The translations under genes and the position numbers were made by a program. From assembly GCA_964446385.1 (NCBI GenBank), contig CAYUOH010000008.1:1-64000 (forward strand): DNA of 64,000 nt, given 5' to 3'. This document shows positions 23,908-32,840 of the stretch, piece after piece (position 1 is the first letter of the stretch; every line of letters starts with the position of its first letter). Source of the DNA: CAYSRC01 sp964446385. GTDB lineage: Bacteria; Bacillota; Clostridia; Oscillospirales; Ruminococcaceae. The notes beneath the pieces were generated by a model, which saw nothing but the letters and a program-made list of their open reading frames with translations, searched no databases and had not been told where the DNA came from.

Positions 23908-23940
23908 CAAAAGACGCAGGCCAAGGGCCTGCGTCTTTTG
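23908..23940. terminator. Bidirectional terminator between adh and pyrB
   Basis: Perfect 15-base inverted repeat CAAAAGACGCAGGCC / GGCCTGCGTCTTTTG with loop AAG. Symmetric A/T tails allow it to end both the alcohol dehydrogenase and the pyr operon transcripts. Confidence 0.92.
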
Positions 23941-23942
23941 TT

Positions 23943-25028
23943 TTATTCAGCTGTAGTTTCACAGTAGATGCATCTGTACTCACCCTTTTGAGGATCGGTA
24001 AGGCGAAATGCCTGTGGAAGTTCCTGTTCGATTGTCGTTATGCACCGGGAATTATGACACACATGATTTTCGCCGGTGATATCCGCCTTTTGCAGACCTT
24101 CCTTAACGGGATTCTTTTCCTCCTCAAGCAGCTTGAGTATAAGCGCCATCCGTATATATCTGCCGTTAAGCGTTTGTCTGAAATATGCCGCACGGGGATC
24201 GTCGTCAATGGCCACGCTGATTTCATTCACGCGTGGCAGCGGATGCATAATACAAAGATCCTTCTTCGCGTTGACAAGGCTGTCAGCGGTAAGGATAAAG
24301 CTATTTTTCAGACTTTGATATTCCTCCTCACTGTCAAAGCGTTCGCGCTGGACACGCGTCATGTAAAGCACGTCAAGCTGCGGCATAACGCCGGTCAGAT
24401 CATCTGTCTCTTCATACGGAATGCCAAAGGGAACGATTGTATTGTTAATAATAAAATCCGGGGCACGAAGTTCCTTCAGGGAAATAAGCACAAATTTAAC
24501 GCCTTTGTAGCGGGACATCGCGTTGATTAGGGAATGTACAGTCCGGCCGTATTTCAGGTCTCCGCAAAGACCTATCGTCAGATTGTCAAAGCTGCCCTTT
24601 TCCCTGTTTATCGTCAGAAGGTCGGCAAGCGTCTGGGTGGGATGGCAGTGTCCGCCGTCTCCCGCGTTAATAACCGGTATCCAGGCGTTGTTCGCCGCTA
24701 CCAGAGCGGCGCCGTCCTTTGGATGGCGCAAAGCAATAATATCGGCGTAATTGCTTACCACCCTGACAGTATCCGCTACGCTTTCGCCCTTGGCCGCGGA
24801 AGATGACGCCGCGCCGGGCATGGATATCACATTGCCGCCCAGCCTGTACATTGCCGATTCGAAGCTGAGCCTGGTGCGGGTCGAAGGTTCGAAGAACAGC
24901 GTGGCAAGTATCCTGCCGTCACATGCGTGGGCGTACTTAACGGGGTTGTCGATGATATCCCTGGCGACGGACACAAGACCGTCAATCTCTTCCTTTGAAA
25001 AGTCGGTGATATCGATAAGGTTTTTCAT
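23943..25028 (-). CDS. pyrB: Aspartate carbamoyltransferase with C-terminal PyrI-like zinc domain
   Basis: A 361-residue protein. Residues 1-305 are a normal PyrB catalytic chain joining carbamoyl phosphate and aspartate, with the carbamoyl-phosphate motif FFEPSTRTRLSFE near residue 46, GDGGHCHPTQTLAD near 123 and HPLPR near 262. The last 55 residues are extra and carry C-x4-C-x23-C-x2-C (CHNSRC then CIYC), the exact cysteine spacing of the zinc domain of E. coli PyrI. The nucleotide-binding allosteric half of PyrI is missing. So this looks like a PyrB chain fused only to the zinc domain that in E. coli contacts PyrB. No separate pyrI is nearby. Last gene of the pyr operon, one base after pyrE. 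Confidence 0.92.
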   Translation of the reverse strand: MKNLIDITDFSKEEIDGLVSVARDIIDNPVKYAHACDGRILATLFFEPSTRTRLSFESAMYRLGGNVISMPGAASSSAAKGESVADTVRVVSNYADIIALRHPKDGAALVAANNAWIPVINAGDGGHCHPTQTLADLLTINREKGSFDNLTIGLCGDLKYGRTVHSLINAMSRYKGVKFVLISLKELRAPDFIINNTIVPFGIPYEETDDLTGVMPQLDVLYMTRVQRERFDSEEEYQSLKNSFILTADSLVNAKKDLCIMHPLPRVNEISVAIDDDPRAAYFRQTLNGRYIRMALILKLLEEEKNPVKEGLQKADITGENHVCHNSRCITTIEQELPQAFRLTDPQKGEYRCIYCETTAE

Positions 25029-25029
25029 A

Positions 25030-25668
25030 TTACTTCCCTATCCAGCTTTCGTCCGAAGTATTGTCCCTGAATGCGATAAGACGGGAGATATCATCCAGCT
25101 TGATATATCCTTCCTCAGCCGCAACTTCGGCTATGCAGTCGAAATTCGTCAGAGAAACGTTCTTCACGTCAGCTGCAGCAAGTCTGTCTGTGGCCTTCTG
25201 CATGCCGTAGGTAAAGATTGACGCTATACCAAGGACCTCTGCACCGGCATCACGCAGAGCATCCACGACATCGATAACACTACCGCCGGTGGATATAAGA
25301 TCCTCCACTACTACGACCTTCCGGCCCTTTTCAAGGCGGCCTTCTATTTGATTCTGGCGTCCGTGGTCCTTGGCACCGCTGCGGACGTAACCCATGGGAA
25401 GACCCATTATATGTCCCGCGATGGCAGCGTGGGGAATTCCCGCAGTGGATGTGCCCATAAGCACTTCGACGTCAGGGTAGTTTTCTTTTATTATATGCAC
25501 AAGACCGATCTCAATATCGTTCCGTGCCTTCGGAGCTGTAAGTGCAAGCCGGTTGTCACAGTACACAGGGCTTTTGATGCCGCTGGCCCAGGTAAATGGT
25601 TCCTCCGGACGGAAGAAGACCGCCTTGATTTCAAGTAAATCCTTCGCTATCTGCTTTGCGAGTTCCAT
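25030..25668 (-). CDS. pyrE: Orotate phosphoribosyltransferase
   Basis: A 212-residue type I phosphoribosyltransferase making orotidine 5'-phosphate from orotate and PRPP. The PRPP loop is VVVVEDLISTGGS near residue 117, and the flexible-loop region carries the RSGAKDHGRQNQIEG stretch. The N-terminal FTWASGIKSPVYCDNR is typical of the clostridial type. ATG 25668 is preferred over the longer frame at 25689 because AAGGAGG stands in place and the added residues are unlike the family. It starts 10 bases after pyrF ends. Confidence 0.95.
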   Translation of the reverse strand: MELAKQIAKDLLEIKAVFFRPEEPFTWASGIKSPVYCDNRLALTAPKARNDIEIGLVHIIKENYPDVEVLMGTSTAGIPHAAIAGHIMGLPMGYVRSGAKDHGRQNQIEGRLEKGRKVVVVEDLISTGGSVIDVVDALRDAGAEVLGIASIFTYGMQKATDRLAAADVKNVSLTNFDCIAEVAAEEGYIKLDDISRLIAFRDNTSDESWIGK

Positions 25669-25678
25669 AATATCCTCC

Positions 25679-26377
25679 TTAATCCACAAATTCGTTTACA
25701 CAGCGCTCATATGCCTCAACCGGATCGGGCGCAGCCGTAACCGGTCTGCCCACAACGATATAGTCGGAGCCAATTTTTTTTGCCTCTGCGGGAGTCATAA
25801 CGCGTTTTTGGTCGCCTTTTTCTCCGTCGGCAAAGCGTATTCCCGGCGTAACCGTTAGGAATCCGCCTCCGCATACCTCGTGGACCTTTGCGGCTTCCAG
25901 CGGGGAACATACCACACCGTCCAAGCCGGCATCCGCGGCGGTTTTCGCATAGTGCATGACAACCTGATCGATAGGCTCATGAATCATGAGATCTCGTTCC
26001 ATGGATTTCTGATCTGTGGAGGTAAGCTGGGTGACTGCTATAAGCAGGGGCCTTGTGCCGTCTGGCCTTGTAAGACCTTCAAGAGCCGCTTTCATCATCT
26101 CCGAGGTACCTGCCGCGTGAAGGTTGCAGATATCCACGTCAAGTCTTGATAGAACCGCCATGGTTTTTTTAACAGTGTTAGGAATATCATGCAGCTTCAG
26201 GTCAAGGAAAATTTTATGACCTCTCTTTTTAATTTCCCGCACTATTTCGGGGCCCTCGGCGTAGAAAAGCTCCATTCCGATCTTTACAAAAGGTTTTTTG
26301 TCTGTGAATTTGTCAAGAAACGCGAAACAGCACGCCGCGTCGGCAAAATCACAGGCTACGATTATGTCCTTACCCAT
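25679..26377 (-). CDS. pyrF: Orotidine 5'-phosphate decarboxylase
   Basis: A 232-residue TIM-barrel decarboxylase making UMP, the last step of the pathway. The catalytic array is FLDLKLHDIPNT (D-x-K-x-x-D) near residue 58, with the conserved VVCSPLEA near 154 and the phosphate-binding TPGIRF and VVGRPVT further on. GGGAGGAG precedes ATG 26377. Its start overlaps the end of pyrD by eight bases. Confidence 0.95.
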   Translation of the reverse strand: MGKDIIVACDFADAACCFAFLDKFTDKKPFVKIGMELFYAEGPEIVREIKKRGHKIFLDLKLHDIPNTVKKTMAVLSRLDVDICNLHAAGTSEMMKAALEGLTRPDGTRPLLIAVTQLTSTDQKSMERDLMIHEPIDQVVMHYAKTAADAGLDGVVCSPLEAAKVHEVCGGGFLTVTPGIRFADGEKGDQKRVMTPAEAKKIGSDYIVVGRPVTAAPDPVEAYERCVNEFVD

Positions 26378-27287
26378 TATATGCTCCTCCCTTTATCTCA
26401 CTTATTATTTTAATTCCGTATTTATCCATAACCGCGGGCAGTTCATTTATTATATCCCTGCATACTGCGGGATTCACAAGATTTGCGACACCGATTTCCA
26501 CTGCCGACGCTCCGGCAAGCATCATTTCCAATACGTCCTCCGCGCTGCTTACGCCGCCTATTCCAATTACCGGAATTTTTACTGCCTTCGCGGTCTGATA
26601 AACCATACGCAGGGCAACCGGGAATATAGCCGGGCCGGAAAATCCGCCCATTGTGTTGGCGATAACGGGGCGTTTTGTCTTTAGGTCGATGCGCATGCCC
26701 AGCAGCGTGTTTATCAAGCTTATACCGTCTGCTCCCGCCTCCTCGCATGCAAGTGCGATTTCGGTTATATCTCCAACGTTGGGCGACAGTTTCATGATTA
26801 CCGGCTTCTTCACCGCCGCCTTAACCGCCGCAGTCACCGCCGCCGCCGCTTTGGGGTCGGTGCCGAATGTCATTCCACCGCCGTGAACATTGGGACAGCT
26901 TATGTTTATTTCAAGCCAGCCAACCTGCTCCTCCCTGTCAAGCAGAGACGCGGTATATACATATTCGCTGATCGAAAAACCGCCCACGTTGGCCATAACG
27001 GGCTTGCCGAAGCATTTCTTCAGTTTTGGAAGTTCCTCCGAAATAACCCTATGGACTCCGGGGTTCTGCAGACCTATCGCATTAATAAGTCCCGCTGTAC
27101 ATTCAGCAATTCTAGGCGTTGGATTGCCAAAGCGTTCCTCCTTTGTAGTACCCTTGAAAGAAAAGGTGCCCAGACAGTTAATGTCATATATTTCGGCGAA
27201 TTCGTATCCGTATCCGAAGGTACCGCTTGCTGGAATTATGGGATTGTCTATCGGTATCCCGCACAAATCTGTGTTCAATCTTCCCAC
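26370..27287 (-). CDS. pyrD: Dihydroorotate dehydrogenase B, catalytic subunit (class 1B)
   Basis: A 305-residue FMN-dependent enzyme oxidising dihydroorotate to orotate. The active-site cysteine is in EINISCPNVHGGG near residue 130, which together with the adjacent pyrK marks class 1B, the NAD-linked heterotetramer of Bacillota. FMN-binding loops are in VMKLSPNVGD and IGIGGVSSAEDV. Translation starts at GTG 27287 with AGGAGGAG in good position; the first codons overlap pyrK by 13 bases. Confidence 0.95.
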   Translation of the reverse strand: MGRLNTDLCGIPIDNPIIPASGTFGYGYEFAEIYDINCLGTFSFKGTTKEERFGNPTPRIAECTAGLINAIGLQNPGVHRVISEELPKLKKCFGKPVMANVGGFSISEYVYTASLLDREEQVGWLEINISCPNVHGGGMTFGTDPKAAAAVTAAVKAAVKKPVIMKLSPNVGDITEIALACEEAGADGISLINTLLGMRIDLKTKRPVIANTMGGFSGPAIFPVALRMVYQTAKAVKIPVIGIGGVSSAEDVLEMMLAGASAVEIGVANLVNPAVCRDIINELPAVMDKYGIKIISEIKGGAYNG

Positions 27288-28009
27288 AATATCTCCTCCT
27301 TCTGCAGCACCGGACCGTCCTTGCAGATTCGCTTGTATCCTGTGATTGTTCTGCAGCTGCAGCCCATGCAGGCTCCGAAACCGCAGCCCATGCGTTCCTC
27401 AAAACTGAACTGTCCCGAAGTTTTTATACTTCTGTATACTGCCTTCAACATGGGTTCCGGCCCGCAGCAGTACACATAGCTATACTCGTCAGGAAGCGCG
27501 CCAGTCGCAAATCCTTTGAACCCGTAGCTTCCGTCCACGGTTGTGACCGCGGTTATCGCGCCCAGCGTTTTGAACTCCTCTTCATAGAATATCTCATCCG
27601 CATTGTTGAAGCCAAGAATCACAAAAGGGCGCTTTCCTTCGGCAATCAGATTCTTCGCAAGATAATACAACGGCGGAATCCCAACGCCGCCTCCGGCAAG
27701 TACGGGCCGGTCTCCTGACATAGAAGTGTCGTATCCGTTGCCCAGACCGGTCAAAAGATCGAGATCACACCCGGGCTTAATGGCGCTCATGGTTTCGGTG
27801 CCTTTACCGACGACTTTGTAAATCAGCGTCAGTTTGTTTCCTTCAAGATCGCACACCGAAATTGGACGGCGAAGATAAAGACCGTCAATTTGAATGTTTA
27901 CAAACTGGCCGGGTTTAGTAATATCGCTGCAGTCACCCTCCAGAATCATTCTGTAAACATTCGCGGTAAGGGATTTATTCTCCTTTATTGTAAAAATCGA
28001 ATTCTTCAT
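27275..28009 (-). CDS. pyrK: Dihydroorotate dehydrogenase B, electron transfer subunit
   Basis: A 244-residue flavoprotein of the ferredoxin-NADP reductase type that passes electrons from PyrD to NAD. FAD contact RRPISVCD lies near residue 52, the NAD-site GGGVGIPPLYYLAKN near 109, and a C-terminal [2Fe-2S] site has cysteines in GCGFGACMGCSC and the following RICKDGP. The start could be ATG 28009 or GTG 28018, which would overlap carB by four bases (GTGA); neither has a strong binding site, so coupling to carB translation is likely. It overlaps pyrD by 13 bases. Confidence 0.93.
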   Translation of the reverse strand: MKNSIFTIKENKSLTANVYRMILEGDCSDITKPGQFVNIQIDGLYLRRPISVCDLEGNKLTLIYKVVGKGTETMSAIKPGCDLDLLTGLGNGYDTSMSGDRPVLAGGGVGIPPLYYLAKNLIAEGKRPFVILGFNNADEIFYEEEFKTLGAITAVTTVDGSYGFKGFATGALPDEYSYVYCCGPEPMLKAVYRSIKTSGQFSFEERMGCGFGACMGCSCRTITGYKRICKDGPVLQKEEILWED

Positions 28010-28014
28010 AGCTC

Positions 28015-31000
28015 TCACGCGTCGATTGTCGAAATGGTAAGTGTGGTTTCTTCAAGAACGTCCAGCAGCACTCTTACGGTGTCAAGCGAAGTGAAAATGC
28101 TGACATTGTTTTCGGTGGCAAGCTGTCTGATTTTCGCGCCGTCGCTGAACGCCGTTTCGATTTCGGTGTCGCGAGTGTTGAGCACGTATGCGATATGCCC
28201 CTGGCGGATTGCGTCGGGAATTTCCCCGCTGCCCTCGCTGATCTTGTGCAGCACATGGGTGCGAATTCCGTTTTCCTTAAGGAAATTCGCGGTTCCTTCG
28301 GTGGCTTGGATATTAAAGCCCAGATTGTAGAACCGACTGATAAGGGGCAGAGCCTCCTGCTTGTCGCTGTTGGCTATGGTGGCGAAAACAGTTCCGTAGT
28401 TCTGGATACGGGTTCCGCTTGCCTGCAGCGCCTTGTACAGAGCGCGGTTAAGCTTATTATCGTAGCCGATGGCTTCACCGGTGGATTTCATTTCGGGTGA
28501 AAGATAGGAGTCCGAACCCTTTATCTTGTTGAATGAGAAAACCGGGACCTTCACATAGTAGCGGCTCTTCTCATCGGGATATATGTTGAATAATCCCTGC
28601 TCCTTAAGCGATTTACCAAGAATGACCTCTGTTGCGATATCCGCAAGTGAGTATCCTGTGGATTTTGAAATGAAAGGTACCGTTCTGGATGAACGGGGAT
28701 TGACCTCGATTACGTAGACATTTTCCTGCGGATCGACAATAAACTGAATGTTGTAAAGACCTACTATGCCTATGCCAAGGCCCAGCTTTTTTGCATACTG
28801 AATTATAACCCCCTTGACCCTGTCCGGGATACTGAAGGAGGGGTACACGCTGATGGAGTCTCCCGAATGAATACCGGTGCGTTCCACAAGTTCCATGATT
28901 CCGGGGATAAAGACATCATGGCCGTCGCAGATGGCGTCGACCTCGACCTCCTTGCCCTTGATGTATTTATCCACAAGCACCGGCTTGTCGGCATCAATCT
29001 CAACGGCTGTCTTCAGATAATGACGCAGCTGTTCCTCGTTGCCCACAATCCGCATTGCCCTGCCGCCCAGCACGAAGGAAGGACGGACCAGCACGGGATA
29101 ACCTATCATAACTGCGGCTGCTACGCCGTCCTCTATATTGGTGACGGCCCTGCCGAGAGGCTGCGGAATATCGAGCTCCTGCAGGATTTTTTCAAAGCTG
29201 TCGCGGTTTTCGGCGCGTTCTATCGCGGCGCAGTCGGTTCCGACAATCTTCACTCCCCGGTCCACTAGAGGCTGGGCAAGGTTGATGGCGGTCTGACCTC
29301 CAAGAGAGGCTATTACGCCCTCCGGCTTTTCATAATCAATAATGGCCATCACGTCCTCCGGTGTAAGAGGTTCAAAGTACAGCTTATCCGCAGTGGTGTA
29401 GTCGGTGGAAACAGTTTCGGGGTTGTTGTTAATAATAATAGCCTCGTATCCGGCGCGCCTGATAGTCTGGACCGCGTGGACTGTGGAATAGTCGAATTCA
29501 ACACCCTGACCAATGCGTATGGGACCCGCACCCAACACCACAATTTTCTTTTTGTCTGTCAGGCGGGATTGATTTTCGCCGGTATATGATGAGTAGAGGT
29601 AGGCGATATATTTACCTGTATGCAGGGTGTCAACCATCCTGAAAGCAGGTACAAGACCCATTAATTTGCGCTTCTCGTATAGCTCAACCTCGTCCAGATT
29701 CCAAAGGGAGGCGATGTATTCGTCGGAAAAGCCGGTCTCTTTGGCAGCGCAAAGAACTTTTATATCATTCACGCCGGCCTTAAGGCTCTTTTCCATATTC
29801 ACTATATTCATAAAGGATTCCAGGAAAAGCTCCGTAATTGCCGTGATTTCATGAATCTTAGATATTTCAATACCGCGGCGCAGAAGCTCGAAGATGGCGA
29901 AAACATTGTCGTCGCGGAACACCGATATATAATTAAGCAGTTCATCGTCTGTTTTATCGTCAAATTTGGCAAGGTGGAAATGACAGGCGTTAATCTCAAG
30001 AGATCGCACCGATTTCAGGAGGCATTCCTCCAGAGTGGAGCCGATGCCCATGACCTCGCCGGTCGCCTTCATCTGGGTTCCAAGCGTATTGGAAGCGGAG
30101 CCGAATTTATCAAACGGGAACCTGGGAAACTTTGCTACAAAGTAGTCCAGCGAAGGCTCATCAGCCGCGGTACCGCCCGCCACGGGTATTTCTTCGAGCA
30201 GCATGCCTACGGCAATTTTTGCCGTTACTCGTGCGATCGGATAGCCGCTAGCTTTGGATGCCAGAGCGGAGGACCGTGACACGCGGGGGTTAACCTCGAT
30301 AAGGAAATATTCGCTGTTTTCCGGATTTAGGGCAAACTGCACGTTGCAGCCGCCCTCTATTTTCAGCTCGCGGATAATCTTAATCGCGCTGTCGTTCAGC
30401 ATTTTGCGTTCAGCGTCGCTAAGCGACAGAATGGGGGCCACCACGATCGAATCTCCGGTGTGGACGCCAACGGGATCGACGTTTTCCATGCCGCATATCG
30501 TAATAGCATTGTCAGCGGAATCACGCATTACCTCAAACTCGATTTCCTTGAAACCCTTTACGCTTTTTTCCACAAGTACCTGGTTCACCGGGCTCAGTTT
30601 GAACGCATTGGCGGCAACATCAAGCAGCTCCTCCTCGCTTTCCGCGAATCCGCCGCCTGTACCGCCCAATGTGAATGCGGGGCGCAGAACCACGGGATAA
30701 CCGATACGCTGAGCCGCTGCCGTGGCTTCCTCGGCGCTGTATGTAATTTCGGAAGGGATTACCGGCTCGCCTATGGACTCGCAAAGCTCCTTGAAAAGCT
30801 CGCGGTCCTCGGCGCGTTCGATACTTTCGGAGGATGTGCCAAGCAGCTTTACCTCGCATTCCTTCAGGACGCCCTTCTTTTCAAGCTGCATCGCAAGATT
30901 CAGTCCGGTCTGGCCTCCGATGCCCGGAACAATAGCATCGGCCCTTTCGTAACGCAGAATCTTCGCAATGTATTCCAGTGTCAGAGGCTCCATATACACC

Positions 31001-31188
31001 TTATCGGCGATGGAGGTGTCAGTCATAATGGTGGCGGGATTGGAGTTGCACAGAATAACCTTGTAACCCTCCTCCTTCAGCGCCAGGCATGCCTGCGTCC
31101 CGGCGTAGTCAAATTCGGCGGCCTGACCGATTACAATAGGACCGGACCCGATAATCAGAACTTTTTTGATATCTGTATTTTTTGCCAT
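28015..31188 (-). CDS. carB: Carbamoyl-phosphate synthase large subunit
   Basis: A 1057-residue enzyme with two homologous ATP-grasp halves, making carbamoyl phosphate from bicarbonate, ammonia and two ATP. Both halves begin with a VLIIGSGPIVIGQ- or VVLGAGPIRIGQ-type loop (near residues 9 and 553), and the C-terminal MGS-like regulatory domain starts near residue 935. Length is typical. CarB needs the glutaminase subunit CarA, which is not in this operon or elsewhere in the window. ATG 31188 lies two bases after the pyrC stop; GGGAGAG inside the end of pyrC is its binding site, so the two are coupled. Confidence 0.96.
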   Translation of the reverse strand: MAKNTDIKKVLIIGSGPIVIGQAAEFDYAGTQACLALKEEGYKVILCNSNPATIMTDTSIADKVYMEPLTLEYIAKILRYERADAIVPGIGGQTGLNLAMQLEKKGVLKECEVKLLGTSSESIERAEDRELFKELCESIGEPVIPSEITYSAEEATAAAQRIGYPVVLRPAFTLGGTGGGFAESEEELLDVAANAFKLSPVNQVLVEKSVKGFKEIEFEVMRDSADNAITICGMENVDPVGVHTGDSIVVAPILSLSDAERKMLNDSAIKIIRELKIEGGCNVQFALNPENSEYFLIEVNPRVSRSSALASKASGYPIARVTAKIAVGMLLEEIPVAGGTAADEPSLDYFVAKFPRFPFDKFGSASNTLGTQMKATGEVMGIGSTLEECLLKSVRSLEINACHFHLAKFDDKTDDELLNYISVFRDDNVFAIFELLRRGIEISKIHEITAITELFLESFMNIVNMEKSLKAGVNDIKVLCAAKETGFSDEYIASLWNLDEVELYEKRKLMGLVPAFRMVDTLHTGKYIAYLYSSYTGENQSRLTDKKKIVVLGAGPIRIGQGVEFDYSTVHAVQTIRRAGYEAIIINNNPETVSTDYTTADKLYFEPLTPEDVMAIIDYEKPEGVIASLGGQTAINLAQPLVDRGVKIVGTDCAAIERAENRDSFEKILQELDIPQPLGRAVTNIEDGVAAAVMIGYPVLVRPSFVLGGRAMRIVGNEEQLRHYLKTAVEIDADKPVLVDKYIKGKEVEVDAICDGHDVFIPGIMELVERTGIHSGDSISVYPSFSIPDRVKGVIIQYAKKLGLGIGIVGLYNIQFIVDPQENVYVIEVNPRSSRTVPFISKSTGYSLADIATEVILGKSLKEQGLFNIYPDEKSRYYVKVPVFSFNKIKGSDSYLSPEMKSTGEAIGYDNKLNRALYKALQASGTRIQNYGTVFATIANSDKQEALPLISRFYNLGFNIQATEGTANFLKENGIRTHVLHKISEGSGEIPDAIRQGHIAYVLNTRDTEIETAFSDGAKIRQLATENNVSIFTSLDTVRVLLDVLEETTLTISTIDA

Positions 31189-31190
31189 AT

Positions 31191-32300
31191 TTACTCTCCC
31201 TTTTTATATGCTTCACGCCCGCCGCACACGGTTTTCACACATGTTCCGCGAACCTTCATTCCGTTGAAAGGGCTTGATTTGCCCATTGATAGAAAGTTTT
31301 CAGGATTTATTTCATATTCCGTATCAAGATCCCACTCACAGTATTCATTACACGTGGGAATTCCGAATCTTTTCCGCGGATTGCCCGAGAGAAGCTGCAT
31401 AAGATTTTCAAGTGAAATTACCTCCGGGATCACCAGTCGACTGTACAGCACCGGAAAGGCGGTCTCTATTCCGGTGATACCGAACGCGCTGCCCTCAAGT
31501 CCGCGGGACTTCTCCTCCACGCTGTGGGGGGCGTGGTCGGTGGCTATTATCGAAATAGTGCCGTCCTGTACACCTTTAATAAGCTCAATGCGGTCCTCAT
31601 GCGAACGCAGCGGCGGATTCATCTTGAACCTGCCCTCCTCAAGGAGATCGTTTTCGTCCAACACAAGATAATGCGGCGCCGTTTCACAGGTAACATTCAC
31701 TCCGTCAGACCTGGCCTTACGCACAAGCTCCACGCTTTCGGCGCAGGACACGTGGCAGATATGATATGCGCAGCCTGTTTCCTTCGCAAGGGCAATGTCG
31801 CGCTCAATCTGGCCCCATTCAGATTTTCCGGGGATTCCCCTGTAGCCGTGAACGCGGGCATATTTGCCATCGTGGATATATCCGTCGTTAAGCAGTCTGT
31901 TGTCTTCACAGTGAGCTGCAATTATCTTCCCGAGCGATTTAGCTTTCAACATGGCACGAAGCATCATTTCCTCAGACTGGACGCCCTTTCCGTCGTCCGA
32001 AAATGCGACGCAAAGCGGAGCAAGGTCTTCCATATCCGACAGTTCCATGCCCTGCTGGCCCTTTGAAATGGAGGCGTAGGGGTAAATATTTATGCAGGCG
32101 TCCCGGCTGATTAAATCAAGCTGCTCCCGCAGATGCAATACCGTGTCAGGAACAGGATTGAGGTTGGGCATAGTGCACACCGCGGTGTATCCGCCGCGCG
32201 CCGCGGCTTGACTTCCGCTTTTTATCGTTTCTTTATAAGAAAAACCCGGTTCCCTGAAATGCACATGCACATCACAGAATCCGGGTAGTCTGACAGTCAT
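31191..32300 (-). CDS. pyrC: Dihydroorotase
   Basis: A 369-residue amidohydrolase closing carbamoyl-aspartate to dihydroorotate. Metal ligands are visible in DVHVHFREPG near residue 9 (HxH), IIAAHCED near 155, and ATDHAPH near 257 (catalytic Asp). TMPNLNPVPD is the usual substrate-loop region. The frame is open 69 bases further upstream through the attenuator, but ATG 32300 has AAGGAGG and gives the normal N-terminus. First gene of the operon pyrC-carB-pyrK-pyrD-pyrF-pyrE-pyrB. Its leader carries a terminator and a competing antiterminator. Confidence 0.94.
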   Translation of the reverse strand: MTVRLPGFCDVHVHFREPGFSYKETIKSGSQAAARGGYTAVCTMPNLNPVPDTVLHLREQLDLISRDACINIYPYASISKGQQGMELSDMEDLAPLCVAFSDDGKGVQSEEMMLRAMLKAKSLGKIIAAHCEDNRLLNDGYIHDGKYARVHGYRGIPGKSEWGQIERDIALAKETGCAYHICHVSCAESVELVRKARSDGVNVTCETAPHYLVLDENDLLEEGRFKMNPPLRSHEDRIELIKGVQDGTISIIATDHAPHSVEEKSRGLEGSAFGITGIETAFPVLYSRLVIPEVISLENLMQLLSGNPRKRFGIPTCNEYCEWDLDTEYEINPENFLSMGKSSPFNGMKVRGTCVKTVCGGREAYKKGE

Positions 32301-32321
32301 AAGCGGGCCTCCTTTTGCAAT

Positions 32322-32351
32322 AAAAAAATCCTGCCGTGTTGTCCGGCAAGA
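32322..32351 (-). terminator. Attenuator terminator before pyrC
   Basis: Minus-strand stem TCTTGCCG / CGGCAGGA (one wobble) around a 7-base loop, followed by T7. It lies 20 bases before the pyrC start, inside the transcript, so it must be bypassed for expression. Confidence 0.82.
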
Positions 32352-32425
32352 CTGCATCACAAAAAGCATAGGAGGGTACGTTACGACCCGCCGTCTATAT
32401 GTAATCTTGCCGATATCTCGTATCG
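32342..32425 (-). promoter_or_regulatory. Antiterminator and leader hairpins of the pyr operon
   Basis: CGGCAAGATT at 32412-32403 can pair with AGTCTTGCCG, the left arm of the attenuator, over ten base pairs with one G-U. This would block the terminator. A hairpin CGATA-CGAGA-TATCG at 32425-32411 overlaps the first bases of the antiterminator and could release the terminator. Between them lies a GGGTCG / CG-ACCC stem. No match to the PyrR binding loop is recognised. Confidence 0.6.
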
Positions 32426-32447
32426 ATCTTAAAGATTCATTTTCTAT

Positions 32448-32476
32448 ATTATATTCCCGCCGCCCCCGCTTTACAA
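32448..32476 (-). promoter_or_regulatory. Promoter of the pyr operon
   Basis: Minus-strand TTGTAA (32476-32471), 17-base GC-rich spacer, TATAAT (32453-32448). The expected leader to pyrC is about 140 bases. Confidence 0.65.
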
Positions 32477-32558
32477 GGGCAATAAGTGTAAAACTGGAGA
32501 AACATATTTGTTTTGATATTGTTTATTTTGTCAATTTCGCTTTCTCGAACTGCATCAG

Positions 32559-32828
32559 TCACTTGTCATTGTCATTTCGGTGCACCTGAGCGGCACCGCG
32601 TTCGCTAATCTTAATCAGCGCCTCGTACATATCGTCGCCCATACACTTCCGGGCGTATTTGCACCACTGAACACAACTGAGGCTTTCGTTAAATACAACA
32701 AAGCCGCAATTGTCGCACTTCATCTCGGTGTCTATCGAGAACATCTCTATTTCATGACCGCACTGCGGACAGATTTTTTCGATGATAGTCGGGGTCTTCG
32801 GCCGGCCCTGACATCCTTCCATAATCAT
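32559..32828 (-). CDS. Small cysteine-rich zinc-ribbon protein
   Basis: An 89-residue protein with CPQCGHE and CDNCG (two CxxC knuckles 18 residues apart, a zinc ribbon), then a further group SLSCVQWCKYARKCMG with three cysteines. The last cluster looks able to hold a metal or iron-sulfur site, but this is inference. AAGGAGAAG lies before ATG 32828, with a second ATG two codons in. It begins 12 bases after the iron-sulfur flavoprotein gene ends, so the two are probably co-transcribed and may work together in electron transfer. No specific function is recognised. Confidence 0.65.
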   Translation of the reverse strand: MIMEGCQGRPKTPTIIEKICPQCGHEIEMFSIDTEMKCDNCGFVVFNESLSCVQWCKYARKCMGDDMYEALIKISERGAAQVHRNDNDK

Positions 32829-32840
32829 TTCTTCTTCTCC

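Noticed and set aside
30460..31671. A 403-codon open frame on the plus strand
   Set aside because: It lies antisense to carB and pyrC, both clear enzymes with all motifs; its translation has no recognisable domain and reflects codon bias of the opposite strand.
32301..32369. pyrC start extended upstream through the attenuator
   Set aside because: The frame is open there, but the added residues are encoded by the terminator hairpin, lack a binding site and are not part of the dihydroorotase family.
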